From DATKDP01 sp035546335 (GTDB lineage Bacteria > Acidobacteriota > Thermoanaerobaculia > Gp7-AA8), in the NCBI GenBank assembly GCA_035546335.1, contig DATKDP010000002.1:1-64000 (forward strand): 64,000 nucleotides of DNA, in the 5' to 3' direction. The notes below the pieces were generated by a model that worked only from the letters and a program-made list of their open reading frames with translations, searched no databases and had not been told where the DNA came from. Every line of letters starts with the position of its first letter. The stretch's first letter is position 1. The translations under genes were made by a program, and so were the position numbers. Shown one piece after another: positions 24,936 through 33,712 of this stretch.

Positions 24936-26356
24936 ACAAGACAGAACGACAGTTTGCGCGCTACATCAGAATCGGGCTTCTCGTCGCCGTCTCGTTGCTC
25001 ATTTTGATGGTGACGCTGTTTTTCATCGGATCAGAGCAGAAGATTTTTTCCAAGAAGCACGAGTATTACGTTCATTTCGAGAGCGCCTCGGGGCTCGCTG
25101 AGGGGAATCCCGTCAGGCTTTCCGGAGTGACGGTCGGCGTGGTGCGCGACATTCGCCTGCCGCGGGATCCGGAAGAGCGGAGCGTCGTCATCGCGTTGAT
25201 GGTCGATCGGAAGTTTTCCGAGAGGATTCGGCTCGATTCCCGAGCGCGTCTCAAAAAGCTCGGTCTCCTCGCAGGTGACAGCTACATCGACGTCACACCG
25301 GGATCTCCTCGATTCCCGGCCATCGAGCCGGGAAACATCATTCCCGCTCAGAAGGCGACGAACGTCGACCAGCTCATCTCTTCCGGTGAAGATCTGGTCG
25401 ACAATTTCGTCCAGATCTCCTATTCGCTGAAGAACGTTCTGGAGCGTGTCGACCGCGGCGAAGGCCTGCTCGGAGAGCTGACGAAGTCTCCCGACAAGAA
25501 AGAAAGAATCACCGACACCCTCGTGACGACTCTCAGCAAGACCAACGAAGTGCTCACCGAGATTCAGCACGGGGACGGAGTGCTCGGAAAGATCATCTAC
25601 GACAAGGAGTATGCGGCATCGCTGACCGGATCGCTGGAGTCGAGTGCGCAGTCGCTCCAGGCGATCATGGCGAACGTTCAGAGGGGATTCGAGAGCGGCG
25701 AGGGAGCGCTTCCGGCGCTTCTGCACGATCCGGAAGGCAAGGGAAAGGTGATCGCTCTTCTCGAGAATCTGCGCGTCACGTCGGAACGACTCGCCCTGTT
25801 CACCGCCTCACTCGAGACGGGAGAGGGTCTCGTTCCCCGCCTGCTCAACGACAAGGAGTTCGGCGATGAGACTCTTCGCGAGTTCCGACACCTGGTGCAG
25901 CAGCTCAATGAGATGGCGACGAAGCTCAACGAGGGAGAGGGGACGGCCGGGAAGCTGATCTCCGACCCGGCGATCTACGAATCGATCAACGACGTCCTGA
26001 TCGGGATCAACGAATCGCGGCTGCTCCGATGGCTCGTCCGCTCGCGGCAGCAGCGGGGGATCGAACGGCGATACGAGACGGAACGCAGTCGTGATACCGC
26101 GCCACCAGCGAGCGGCCCGCGCAAACCGGCTGCGACTCCCGCGCGGACGCAAGCGTCGTCCAGCGCCGCGATCGACCCTCCTCCCCCCGAGGTCGCCGTG
26201 ATTCCGCCGGCGGCTGAAATGCCGGTCGAGACACCGCTTCCCGAGGCCGGTAGCGCGCCGGCGGTAGAGGAAGAGGAAGCGAATCCCGAAGGGAGGGGCG
26301 AGCAGGAGAGTGCCGAGGACGAACCGCAGGCCGACCCTCCTCCGCAGGTGTACTAA
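24932..26356 (+). CDS. mlaD: MlaD-like MCE-domain lipid-binding protein
   Basis: A 474-residue periplasmic protein anchored by one N-terminal helix (IGLLVAVSLLILMVTLFFIG). The MCE domain (residues about 40-125) has SGLAEGNPVRLSGVTVGVV and AGDSYIDVTPG. A long helical region follows with five copies of a G-E/D-G-x5-L/I motif (GEGLLGEL, GDGVLGKI, GEGALPAL, GEGLVPRL, GEGTAGKL). The last about 100 residues are Pro/Ala/Glu-rich. MCE rings form the substrate channel of Mla-type transporters. The repeats and tail are longer than in E. coli MlaD (183 residues) and suggest a periplasm-spanning or partner-binding extension. Confidence 0.9.
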   Translation: MNKTERQFARYIRIGLLVAVSLLILMVTLFFIGSEQKIFSKKHEYYVHFESASGLAEGNPVRLSGVTVGVVRDIRLPRDPEERSVVIALMVDRKFSERIRLDSRARLKKLGLLAGDSYIDVTPGSPRFPAIEPGNIIPAQKATNVDQLISSGEDLVDNFVQISYSLKNVLERVDRGEGLLGELTKSPDKKERITDTLVTTLSKTNEVLTEIQHGDGVLGKIIYDKEYAASLTGSLESSAQSLQAIMANVQRGFESGEGALPALLHDPEGKGKVIALLENLRVTSERLALFTASLETGEGLVPRLLNDKEFGDETLREFRHLVQQLNEMATKLNEGEGTAGKLISDPAIYESINDVLIGINESRLLRWLVRSRQQRGIERRYETERSRDTAPPASGPRKPAATPARTQASSSAAIDPPPPEVAVIPPAAEMPVETPLPEAGSAPAVEEEEANPEGRGEQESAEDEPQADPPPQVY

Positions 26357-26478
26357 TCGCTTCGGCGAAGGTAGTATTGCGCCGCTGCGACTCGGGGTCG
26401 ATCGCTTCAGTGATCGGCCGAGCCGGCGGGGCTGGATGACCCTTCGCGCCTCGTGATCGAATTCAAAGGGAGACCTCA

Positions 26479-27819
26479 GTGAACATCGCTGTCATCGGAA
26501 CGGGATACGTGGGGCTCGTCACTGGCGCCGGCCTCGCCGATTTCGGAAACGAAGTCATCTGCGTCGACATCGACGAGAACAAGATCGGCGCGCTGCGCGA
26601 AGGGAAGATCCCGATCTACGAACCGGGTCTCGAGGCGATCGTCAGCAAGAACGTCTCCGAAGGGCGACTCGGCTTCTCCACCGATCTCGCTTCGGCGATT
26701 CAGCAGTCGCGGGCGATTTTCATCGCCGTAGGCACGCCCCCGCTGCCCGACGGATCGGCCGATCTCCGCTATGTGGCGGAAGTCGCCAGATCGATCGCCG
26801 AGCACATCGACAGCCCGAAGGTGGTGATCACCAAGTCGACGGTTCCGATCGGGACGGGGCGGATGATCGAGTCGATTCTGGCCGCCAGCGGTTCGCAGCA
26901 CAGAGCGCACGTCGTGTCGAATCCGGAGTTTCTGCGTGAAGGTTCGGCGATCGAGGATTTCATGAAGCCCGATCGCGTCGTGATCGGGGCCTCCGATGAC
27001 GAGGCGGTCAAACTGATGCGGGAAATCTATGCGCCGCTCCATTCTCTCGAGATTCCGTTCGTGGTCACGAACGTCGAATCGGCCGAACTGATCAAATATG
27101 CGGCCAACGGATTCCTCGCCACCAAGATCTCGTTCATCAACGAGATTGCGATTCTCTGCGAGCGGATCGGTGGTGATGTTCAGGACGTTGCTCGCGGCAT
27201 GGGACTCGACACGCGAATCGGTCAGAAGTTCCTTCAGGCGGGTCCCGGATTCGGCGGCTCCTGCTTTCCGAAGGACACATCGGCCGTTGCCGACATCGCA
27301 CGTCGTTACAACTACGAATTCCGCATCATCAATGCGGTGATCGAGGTCAATCGCCTCATCAAGGAACGGATGGTCGACAAAGTGGCCGATGCGCTGGGAG
27401 GCGTGGAGGGCAAACTCGTCGGCGTTCTCGGGCTGGCCTTCAAGCCGGAGACCGATGACATGCGCGAATCTCCGACGATTCCGCTCATTCAGGGTCTGCA
27501 GAAGCGGGGAGCGAGGATCCGGACCTACGATCCGGAGGCGATGCAGAATGCCGAGTCGATCTTCCATGACATCGAGTTCTGCCGTGATGCCTACGAGACG
27601 GCGAAGGGATGCGATGCACTGGTGATCGCCACCGAGTGGAACGAGTTCCGTGCACTCAATTTCTCGCGAGTTCGCCAGGGAATGAAGCGACCGGTCATCA
27701 TCGACCTCCGCAATCTCTACGACGTCAAGCGGATGCGCGAGGAGGGATTCGAGTACCATTCCGTCGGCCGCGCTCCGAGCCCTGCCCGGCGAACCGACGG
27801 TGTCGGGGAGGATCGCTGA
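26479..27819 (+). CDS. ugd: UDP-glucose 6-dehydrogenase
   Basis: A 446-residue NAD-dependent enzyme that oxidises UDP-glucose to UDP-glucuronate. The NAD site is MNIAVIGTGYVGLVTGAG, the substrate and hinge region VESAELIKYAANGFLATKIS, and the catalytic Cys262 lies in GFGGSCFPKD; LAFKPETDDMRESP follows. The start is GTG 26479 after GGGAGACC. Its TGA overlaps the ATG of the next gene, which uses its product, so the pair makes UDP-xylose. Confidence 0.96.
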   Translation: MNIAVIGTGYVGLVTGAGLADFGNEVICVDIDENKIGALREGKIPIYEPGLEAIVSKNVSEGRLGFSTDLASAIQQSRAIFIAVGTPPLPDGSADLRYVAEVARSIAEHIDSPKVVITKSTVPIGTGRMIESILAASGSQHRAHVVSNPEFLREGSAIEDFMKPDRVVIGASDDEAVKLMREIYAPLHSLEIPFVVTNVESAELIKYAANGFLATKISFINEIAILCERIGGDVQDVARGMGLDTRIGQKFLQAGPGFGGSCFPKDTSAVADIARRYNYEFRIINAVIEVNRLIKERMVDKVADALGGVEGKLVGVLGLAFKPETDDMRESPTIPLIQGLQKRGARIRTYDPEAMQNAESIFHDIEFCRDAYETAKGCDALVIATEWNEFRALNFSRVRQGMKRPVIIDLRNLYDVKRMREEGFEYHSVGRAPSPARRTDGVGEDR

Positions 27820-28769
27820 TGGCTCGCGCGCTGATCACCGGCGGGGCCGGATTCCTCGGATCTCATCTCTGCGATCTGTTCCTCGCACGAGGCCATGAGG
27901 TCATCTGCATGGACAACTTCATCACCGGCTCGCCCGCCAACGTTTCGCATCTGGTGCGACGCCCGGGATTCACCTTCGTCGAGCACGACGTCACCGAGCA
28001 CATTCACGTCGAAGGAGATCTCGACTACGTGCTTCACTTCGCTTCGCCGGCGAGCCCGATCGACTACCTCGAGAAGCCGATTCAGACACTGAAGGTCGGT
28101 TCCCTCGGCACGCACAAGACCCTCGGGCTGGCGAAGGACAAGGGCTCCCGCTACCTGCTGGCTTCGACCTCCGAGGTCTACGGCGACCCACTCGTGCATC
28201 CGCAGACGGAGGACTACTGGGGCAATGTGAATCCGGTCGGTCCGCGCGGCGTGTACGATGAAGCGAAACGGTTCGCCGAGGCGATGACCATGGCCTACCA
28301 CCGCTACCATCGCGTCGATACCCGGATCGTGCGCATCTTCAATACCTATGGAGAACGGATGCGTTTCAACGATGGCCGCGTCGTTCCCGCATTCATCACA
28401 CAGGCCCTGAGCGGCGAGCCGATGACGATCTTCGGTGATGGCTCGCAGACTCGATCCTTCTGTTACGTCTCCGATTTGATCGACGGCATTTACCGGCTGC
28501 TCATGTCGGACGAGATCGAGCCGGTGAACATCGGGAATCCTGCAGAGATGACCGTGCTGGAGTTCGCCGAGGTCATCAGAAAACTGACCCAAACGAGCTC
28601 GCCAATCGAGTATCGCCCGCTTCCTCTCGACGACCCGAAGATCCGAAGGCCGGACATCGGAAAGGCCAGACGACTGCTCGACTGGGAGCCGCGTGTACCT
28701 CTCGAAGAGGGACTCGAGCGAGCGATCGCCTACTTCCGTGAGAACCTCGATAGCAGCGGTGTGAACTGA
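27819..28769 (+). CDS. uxs: UDP-glucuronate decarboxylase (UDP-xylose synthase)
   Basis: A 316-residue extended short-chain dehydrogenase. The NAD site is ITGGAGFLGSHL, and FITGSPANVSHL and HFASPASPIDYLEKPIQT are typical of UDP-xylose synthases, as are the catalytic YDEAKR (YxxxK) and FNTYGERMRFNDGRV. It decarboxylates UDP-glucuronate to UDP-xylose, taking the product of the upstream gene, with which it overlaps by one base (TGATG). The UDP-xylose is probably used for polysaccharide or glycan decoration, but no xylosyltransferase is in the immediate neighbourhood. Confidence 0.93.
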   Translation: MARALITGGAGFLGSHLCDLFLARGHEVICMDNFITGSPANVSHLVRRPGFTFVEHDVTEHIHVEGDLDYVLHFASPASPIDYLEKPIQTLKVGSLGTHKTLGLAKDKGSRYLLASTSEVYGDPLVHPQTEDYWGNVNPVGPRGVYDEAKRFAEAMTMAYHRYHRVDTRIVRIFNTYGERMRFNDGRVVPAFITQALSGEPMTIFGDGSQTRSFCYVSDLIDGIYRLLMSDEIEPVNIGNPAEMTVLEFAEVIRKLTQTSSPIEYRPLPLDDPKIRRPDIGKARRLLDWEPRVPLEEGLERAIAYFRENLDSSGVN

Positions 28770-28818
28770 CTCTCGGGCATCATGCGATCGCCCGGAGAGG
28801 TCGTTGGAGCTTGAAAAG

Positions 28819-29331
28819 ATGAAGAAGATCGACAGCGGAAAGTACACATGGGTGAGCCCCGGCGCACGGGAATTCTCGCTGGAGAAGGGGCACGACCAGA
28901 TCGGTGAGCTCCGGTGGGAGAAGGCCACCGGCTCGCTCGCGACCGGCCGGCTCGATGCCGAGCAGTGGTCGTTCAAGCGCGTCGGATACTTCCACCCTCA
29001 TGTTACGGTGCGCAGGGTGGGCACTGAGGCAGACATCGGCCGGGTGGTGCTGGGAATCGGCGGTGGCGGCTCGGTTCAGTTCAGGGATGGTGAGCGCTAC
29101 GACTGGACGAGCAACCTCTGGCGGTCGGAGTGGGGATGGATGACTCCCTCGGGCCGATCGCTCGTTCGATTCCATCGCGAATTCGGACTCGGCGAGCGTT
29201 CGGGCTCGGTCGAGATTCCAGAGGATCATCTCCAGACGATCCACCTCCCGCTGCTGGTCGTTCTGGGGTGGTATCTGATCGTCCTGCTGGCCGAAGATGC
29301 GGCGATCGCACAGTCGGTGTCGGGAGGTTGA
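28819..29331 (+). CDS. Hypothetical protein with beta-rich body and C-terminal hydrophobic helix
   Basis: A 170-residue protein that I do not recognise. The pattern of short beta-like stretches (YTWVSPGAREFSLE, IGELRWEKATGSLATGR, WSFKRVGYFHPHVTVR, SVQFRDGERYDW) is reminiscent of tubby/LURP-like beta-barrels. That is only an impression. The C-terminus has a hydrophobic segment LPLLVVLGWYLIVLLAEDAA, likely a membrane anchor. The start at ATG 28819 is supported by GGAG nine bases upstream; TTG 28804 is an alternative. It lies 49 bp after the UDP-xylose synthase gene and ends one base before the purA start codon, so it is probably co-transcribed with purA. Confidence 0.6.
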   Translation: MKKIDSGKYTWVSPGAREFSLEKGHDQIGELRWEKATGSLATGRLDAEQWSFKRVGYFHPHVTVRRVGTEADIGRVVLGIGGGGSVQFRDGERYDWTSNLWRSEWGWMTPSGRSLVRFHREFGLGERSGSVEIPEDHLQTIHLPLLVVLGWYLIVLLAEDAAIAQSVSGG

Positions 29332-29332
29332 T

Positions 29333-30616
29333 GTGAAGGCTCGCGGCAACCTCGCCGTCATCGGATCGCAGTGGGGCGACGAGGGGAAAGGGAAGATCGT
29401 CGACCTTCTCTGCGATCGGTTCGATCTCGTCGCCCGCTACCACGGAGGGCACAATGCCGGCCACACGGTCAAGTACGCCGACCGTCATTACTCGCTCCAC
29501 CTGATTCCCTCCGGAATTCTGCATCGGGACAAGCTCTGTATTCTGGGCAACGGGATGGTGATCGATCCGAAAGCGCTCCTCGAGGAGATGGCCCAGCTTC
29601 GGGCGGCGGATGTGGTCATCGACGACAACCTCAGGATCAGCGAATCGGCTCACTGCATTCTTCCCTACCACGCCGCCCTCGATCTCGCGCGGGAGACGGC
29701 GGCGGGAGAGGCGAAGATCGGGACGACGGGGCGCGGAATCGGTCCGGCTTACGAGACGAAGATGGCCCGGTCGGGAATCCGCATGGGCGATCTTCTCGAT
29801 CGCGCGGTACTTCGCGACAAGATCCGCGTCGCTTGCGCCGAGAAGAATTCGATTCTGGAGAGTGTCTACGGAAAGAGCGGATTCGACCCAGAGGAGCTCG
29901 TCGAGACGTACGCGGGGTACGGGGAGATACTGCGCCCCCGGATCGCAAATACCACGCGAATCCTCAACGAGGCGATCGGGAAAGGACAGCGAGTCATCTT
30001 CGAAGGAGCGCAGGGGACGCTTCTCGACATCGATCATGGGACGTATCCATTCGTCACCTCGTCCAACTGCGTGACCGGCGCGATCTGTACGGGACTCGGA
30101 ATCGCACCGCGCAACATCGATGAAGTGCTCGCCGTGGTGAAAGCGTACACGACGCGCGTCGGCAGCGGCCCTTTTCCAACCGAGCTCGAAGGCGATGAAG
30201 GAGAGCATCTTCGCCGGCGCGGGAACGAGTTCGGCACGACCACGGGCCGTCCCCGCCGGACGGGGTGGCTCGACCTGGTCGTTCTGCGGATCTCGAAGAT
30301 GCTCAACGGGCTCGACTCGATCGCGCTCACCAAGCTCGACGTCTTCGATGACTTCGGCCAGATACCGGTTTGTGTCGCCTACCGCATCGACGGAAGTCTC
30401 ACGAAGGCGTTTCCGGCGAGCGTTCCGGCGGGTGGCGATTACAGGCCGGAGTATCGCGTCTTCAAGGGATGGAATCGGTCCACGGTGGGAGCCGCGAGCT
30501 TCGACGATCTCCCGGAGGAAGCGAAGAGTTATGTTCGGTTCCTGGAGGACGAGCTCGAGGTCCCGGTGTCGATCATCTCAACCGGCCCGCGTCGCGAAGA
30601 GACGATCGTGCGCTGA
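29333..30616 (+). CDS. purA: Adenylosuccinate synthetase
   Basis: A 427-residue enzyme converting IMP, GTP and aspartate to adenylosuccinate, the first committed step to AMP. The signature GSQWGDEGKGKIVDLL is at residues about 10-25, NAGHTV follows, then TTGRGIGPAYETKMAR, EGAQGTLLDIDHGTYPFVTSSN and TTTGRPRRTGWLDL. The start is GTG 29333 with GGGAGG five bases upstream; the ATG two bases earlier is followed at once by a stop. Full length, no anomalies. Confidence 0.97.
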   Translation: MKARGNLAVIGSQWGDEGKGKIVDLLCDRFDLVARYHGGHNAGHTVKYADRHYSLHLIPSGILHRDKLCILGNGMVIDPKALLEEMAQLRAADVVIDDNLRISESAHCILPYHAALDLARETAAGEAKIGTTGRGIGPAYETKMARSGIRMGDLLDRAVLRDKIRVACAEKNSILESVYGKSGFDPEELVETYAGYGEILRPRIANTTRILNEAIGKGQRVIFEGAQGTLLDIDHGTYPFVTSSNCVTGAICTGLGIAPRNIDEVLAVVKAYTTRVGSGPFPTELEGDEGEHLRRRGNEFGTTTGRPRRTGWLDLVVLRISKMLNGLDSIALTKLDVFDDFGQIPVCVAYRIDGSLTKAFPASVPAGGDYRPEYRVFKGWNRSTVGAASFDDLPEEAKSYVRFLEDELEVPVSIISTGPRREETIVR

Positions 30617-30655
30617 TTGACGTCTCGCCTCACTCCTGAGATCCTTCGCTCGCAC

Positions 30656-32176
30656 ATGCAGACTATCGCTCTCGACGGCGGCTCCCTCACGCTCGACGAC
30701 CTCGAGGCGGCCGCCGAGCGGCGGGCTCGTTTCGAGCTGGCGCCTGCGGCACGCGTTGCCATGCAGAGCTCGCGAGCGATCGTCGAGCGCGCCGTGGAAG
30801 AGAGGAGGACCGTCTACGGCATCACCACCGGATTCGGTGTTTTCTCGGAGGTGCCGATCTCGGCGGCGGATGTGCTCCGCCTCCAGTGGAATCTCATCGC
30901 CTCGCACGCGGCCGGGCTCGGCGAGCCCTATCCGCTGCCGGTCGTCAGGGCGATGATGATCCTCCGTGCGAATGCGCTGGCTAAGGGATTCTCCGGAATA
31001 CGCCCTGCCGTCGTCGATCTGCTGTTGCGGATGCACGAGCGCGATGCCGTCCCCGTCGTGCCGTCGCAGGGATCGGTCGGCGCCTCGGGGGATCTGGCTC
31101 CGCTCGCCCACCTCGCAGCGACGCTGATGGGGGAAGGAGAGGTCGTTCTGGAGGGATCGAGGCTGGCGGCGCGAGCTGCTCTCGAGGCCATCGGCGAAGA
31201 GCCAGTGATCTTCGAGGCGAAGGAAGGCCTCGCGATGATCAACGGCACGCAGGCGATCACGGCCGTCGGGGGGCTCGCATTGCGACGCGCGGCGATGCTT
31301 CTCGATCTCGCCGACGCTATCGGCGCTCTCACGCTCGACGCGCTACGCGGCACCGATGCGGCGTTCGACGCTCGCATTCACGACGCGCGTCCGCACGCCG
31401 GCCAGCGAGTCGTCGCCGGCCGCCTGAGGCGTTTTCTGCGGGGCAGCGAGATTCGCGACTCGCACCGCGACTGCGGCAAGGTGCAGGACGCATACACCCT
31501 CCGCTGCATTCCGCAGGTGCACGGCACGGTGCGCGATGCGATCGGATTCGCCTCGGCCACGATGGCGGTCGAGATCAACTCCGCGACCGACAATCCGCTG
31601 ATCTTCGCTGATTCCGGCGAGGTCCTCTCAGGTGGCAATTTTCATGGAGCGCCGGTCGCCCTGGCATGCGACCTCGCAGCGATCGCGCTCTGCGATCTCG
31701 CCTCGATCAGCGAGCGCCGCATCGAGCGTCTCGTCAATCCTGCGCTCTCCGAGCTGCCTGCCTTTCTCGTGGAACGGGGAGGACTCAACAGCGGTTTCAT
31801 GATCGCGCAGGTCACGGCGGCAGCGCTCCTTTCGGAGTCGAAGGCGCTCTCCCATCCTGCCTCCGTCGACAGCATCCCGACTTCGGCGAACAAGGAGGAT
31901 CACGTCTCGATGGGCCCGATCGCAGCGTGGAAGCTCTCGCGCATCGTCGAGAACCTGGCGGGAGTTCTGGCCATCGAAGCGGTTTGTGCGGCTCAGGCTC
32001 TCGACCTCCGCCGCCCTCTCCGTTCTTCGGAGCCGCTGGAGGCGATGGTGGCTGCGATCCGGAGTCGTGTGGCTCCGTGGATCGACGACCGCTACCTCCA
32101 TCCCGATCTGGTGGCGGTCCGTGAGCTCCTGCCTGTGCTGCACGCGGAGAGTGAGTCGCGCCTGCCGGCCGAATGA
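30656..32176 (+). CDS. hutH: Histidine ammonia-lyase
   Basis: A 506-residue MIO-dependent lyase. Ala143-Ser144-Gly145 in GSVGASGDLAPLAH form the prosthetic group and YGITTGFG supplies the lid tyrosine. The selectivity region reads NLIASHAAGLGEP, with Ser-His as in HutH rather than the His-Leu of tyrosine ammonia-lyases, and SVDSIPTSANKEDHVSMG resembles the HAL NQEDHVSMG. It converts histidine to urocanate. No other hut gene is nearby. I prefer ATG 30656 (MQTIALDGGSLT); a TTG start at 30617 is possible. An aromatic-starter role for the KS/CLF locus 22 kb away is considered unlikely from these residues. Confidence 0.88.
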   Translation: MQTIALDGGSLTLDDLEAAAERRARFELAPAARVAMQSSRAIVERAVEERRTVYGITTGFGVFSEVPISAADVLRLQWNLIASHAAGLGEPYPLPVVRAMMILRANALAKGFSGIRPAVVDLLLRMHERDAVPVVPSQGSVGASGDLAPLAHLAATLMGEGEVVLEGSRLAARAALEAIGEEPVIFEAKEGLAMINGTQAITAVGGLALRRAAMLLDLADAIGALTLDALRGTDAAFDARIHDARPHAGQRVVAGRLRRFLRGSEIRDSHRDCGKVQDAYTLRCIPQVHGTVRDAIGFASATMAVEINSATDNPLIFADSGEVLSGGNFHGAPVALACDLAAIALCDLASISERRIERLVNPALSELPAFLVERGGLNSGFMIAQVTAAALLSESKALSHPASVDSIPTSANKEDHVSMGPIAAWKLSRIVENLAGVLAIEAVCAAQALDLRRPLRSSEPLEAMVAAIRSRVAPWIDDRYLHPDLVAVRELLPVLHAESESRLPAE

Positions 32177-32180
32177 TATT

Positions 32181-32218
32181 TCTCGTAGGCGCGAAGCATT
32201 TGCGCGCAGGCCGCGGCG
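32181..32218. repeat. Half copy of family B repeat
   Basis: Matches 9107-9144 over 38 bp with one mismatch, containing CGAAGCATTTGCGC. Only one arm is present here; it abuts the family C hairpin. Confidence 0.8.
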
Positions 32219-32330
32219 TCATCCTGAATGAGGGCGGCGTGCGGGCGTGAGTGAGGGATCTGCGATCGGCAACTGTCTAAGAACGCAGATCCTTCGCTCA
32301 CGCCCACCCATCCGCCTCGCTCAGGATGAC
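32218..32330. repeat. Family C long hairpin
   Basis: Outer arms GTCATCCTGA (32218-32227) and TCAGGATGAC (32321-32330) pair perfectly. Inner arms at 32243-32262 and 32286-32305 pair over 20 bp with three mismatches. The hutH-cdo gap (266 bp) contains this, the family B half copy and a promoter; no gene is seen. Confidence 0.75.
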
Positions 32331-32380
32331 GGCGAGGTTTGCGTGTCATTCCCTCTTCATCGGCGCGCGGGGCGTGAAAA

Positions 32381-32410
32381 TTGCTCGCCGTACGAAGGGC
32401 GAGGTATAGT
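32381..32410 (+). promoter_or_regulatory. Possible sigma70-type promoter for cysteine dioxygenase
   Basis: TTGCTC (32381-32386), an 18-bp spacer, TATAGT (32405-32410), 32 bp before the ATG at 32443. Confidence 0.45.
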
Positions 32411-32442
32411 GAGAGCGACCCTTCGAGACGAGGAGGCCGGGC

Positions 32443-33096
32443 ATGGATCTGCACCATCAAAGCCATGGAAGCGGGACGGTTCAGACGCCCCTTCGCGTTC
32501 CGATCTCGGAATTCGCCGCCGGGCTCGAGACGATCTCGACGGGGCTGATCACCAAGCAGGGCCTATACGACTATCTGACGACCTACGAGATCGAGCCCGA
32601 CGACCTGAAACGGCTCGAGCATTGGGAGCCCGATCGTCACACCCGAAACCTGATCCTGCGCAATCCGAAGCTCGAGCTGATGCTGATCTGCTGGAACGTC
32701 GGGAACACCACGCCGCTTCATACGCACAATGGACAGCTCGGCTGGATGGTGATGGGCGAAGGGAAACTGCAGGTCGAGAACTTCCGCCTTCGCGCGTGCA
32801 ACAAGCCGGAGAATCAGGAAGTGGTCGGGATCGACTGTCTCGCCGGCGCCACCGAGATCGACATGGAGCCGCTCGACATCGAGATCTGCCGCCCGGGCGG
32901 CCCGCTCAACACGGTCGACAAGCACCACACCATCCATCGCATCACGAACCTGAAAGAGTGGAACGAGCCCGCCGTCAGCCTTCACGTCTACTCCCTCCCG
33001 ATCGACTCCTGCGTCGTCTTCGACCTCGAAGCGCAGCGCTGCTTCCGCCGCGACCTCACCTACGACTACGAAGCGCCGGGCGCCCGCCGGGCATAG
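32443..33096 (+). CDS. Cysteine dioxygenase type I (cupin)
   Basis: A 217-residue iron cupin. Metal ligands are His93 and His95 in HTHNGQLGW and His165 in IHRITN. His181 and Tyr183 in SLHVYSLPIDSC occupy the second-sphere positions of cysteine dioxygenase, and the surrounding SLHxYSxPxDxC motif is distinctive. The enzyme oxidises cysteine to cysteine sulfinate. The Cys of the eukaryotic Cys-Tyr crosslink is Gly here, as usual in bacteria. Followed 21 bp later by a GNAT gene. A 3-mercaptopropionate dioxygenase is the main alternative substrate class. Confidence 0.87.
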   Translation: MDLHHQSHGSGTVQTPLRVPISEFAAGLETISTGLITKQGLYDYLTTYEIEPDDLKRLEHWEPDRHTRNLILRNPKLELMLICWNVGNTTPLHTHNGQLGWMVMGEGKLQVENFRLRACNKPENQEVVGIDCLAGATEIDMEPLDIEICRPGGPLNTVDKHHTIHRITNLKEWNEPAVSLHVYSLPIDSCVVFDLEAQRCFRRDLTYDYEAPGARRA

Positions 33097-33117
33097 AGCG
33101 ATCGGAAGAAACGTCCA

Positions 33118-33639
33118 ATGGTGGACAGCAGTATCTCCAAAGTACTCATGCTACATCTTCAAGCAGAGGGGAAAACTCGACTGCGGGATGTGACGGGGAA
33201 CGACCTTCCCATCTTCTTCGAGCACCAGCGCGATCCGGAAGCGAACCGGATGGCGGCGTTTCTCCCGAGGGAACGGGAATTGTTCATGGCGCACTGGGAG
33301 AAGATTCTCGCTGATCGGACAGTGATGGCGAAAACGATCGTCGTCGAGGATGAGGTCGCCGGCAACATCGTCAGCTTCGAGCAGGCGGGGCGGCGGCTCG
33401 TCGGCTACTGGATCGGAAGGAAACATTGGGGGAAGGGAATCGCCACCAGTGCTCTGTCGCACTTTCTCCATGTCGATGCAGCGCGTCCTCTCCATGCGTA
33501 TGTCGCGAAACACAACCGAGCGTCCGCCCGCGTGCTGGAAAACTGCGGATTCGAGGTTAGTGGCGAGCAGATCGGCGCCCCCGGACCCGATGGGGAAGAG
33601 GTTGAAGAGTTTCTCATGGTTCTGACGGCGGCGGGATGA
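33118..33639 (+). CDS. GNAT-family N-acetyltransferase (RimJ/RimL type)
   Basis: A 173-residue acetyltransferase with LRDVTGNDLPIFFEHQRDP at the start, the acetyl-CoA site RKHWGKGIATSALSHFL (the Q/RxxGxG/A pattern) near residue 103, and the C-terminal HNRASARVLENCGFE. The RimJ/RimL group acetylates protein N-termini or small amines, so the substrate is open. It follows the cysteine dioxygenase gene closely and is likely in the same transcript. Confidence 0.85.
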   Translation: MVDSSISKVLMLHLQAEGKTRLRDVTGNDLPIFFEHQRDPEANRMAAFLPRERELFMAHWEKILADRTVMAKTIVVEDEVAGNIVSFEQAGRRLVGYWIGRKHWGKGIATSALSHFLHVDAARPLHAYVAKHNRASARVLENCGFEVSGEQIGAPGPDGEEVEEFLMVLTAAG

Positions 33640-33712
33640 TCGACGAGCTCCCCGCAGTGCGGATCCTGGCGTGCGTGGACGATCGAATCCGTGAAGGCGT
33701 ACACTGCCATCG

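Noticed and set aside
30656..32176. Tyrosine/phenylalanine ammonia-lyase supplying the starter acid for the KS/CLF locus
   Set aside because: The selectivity region reads ASHAAGLGEP (HutH-like), not the HL pair of tyrosine lyases, and it is 22 kb from the locus.
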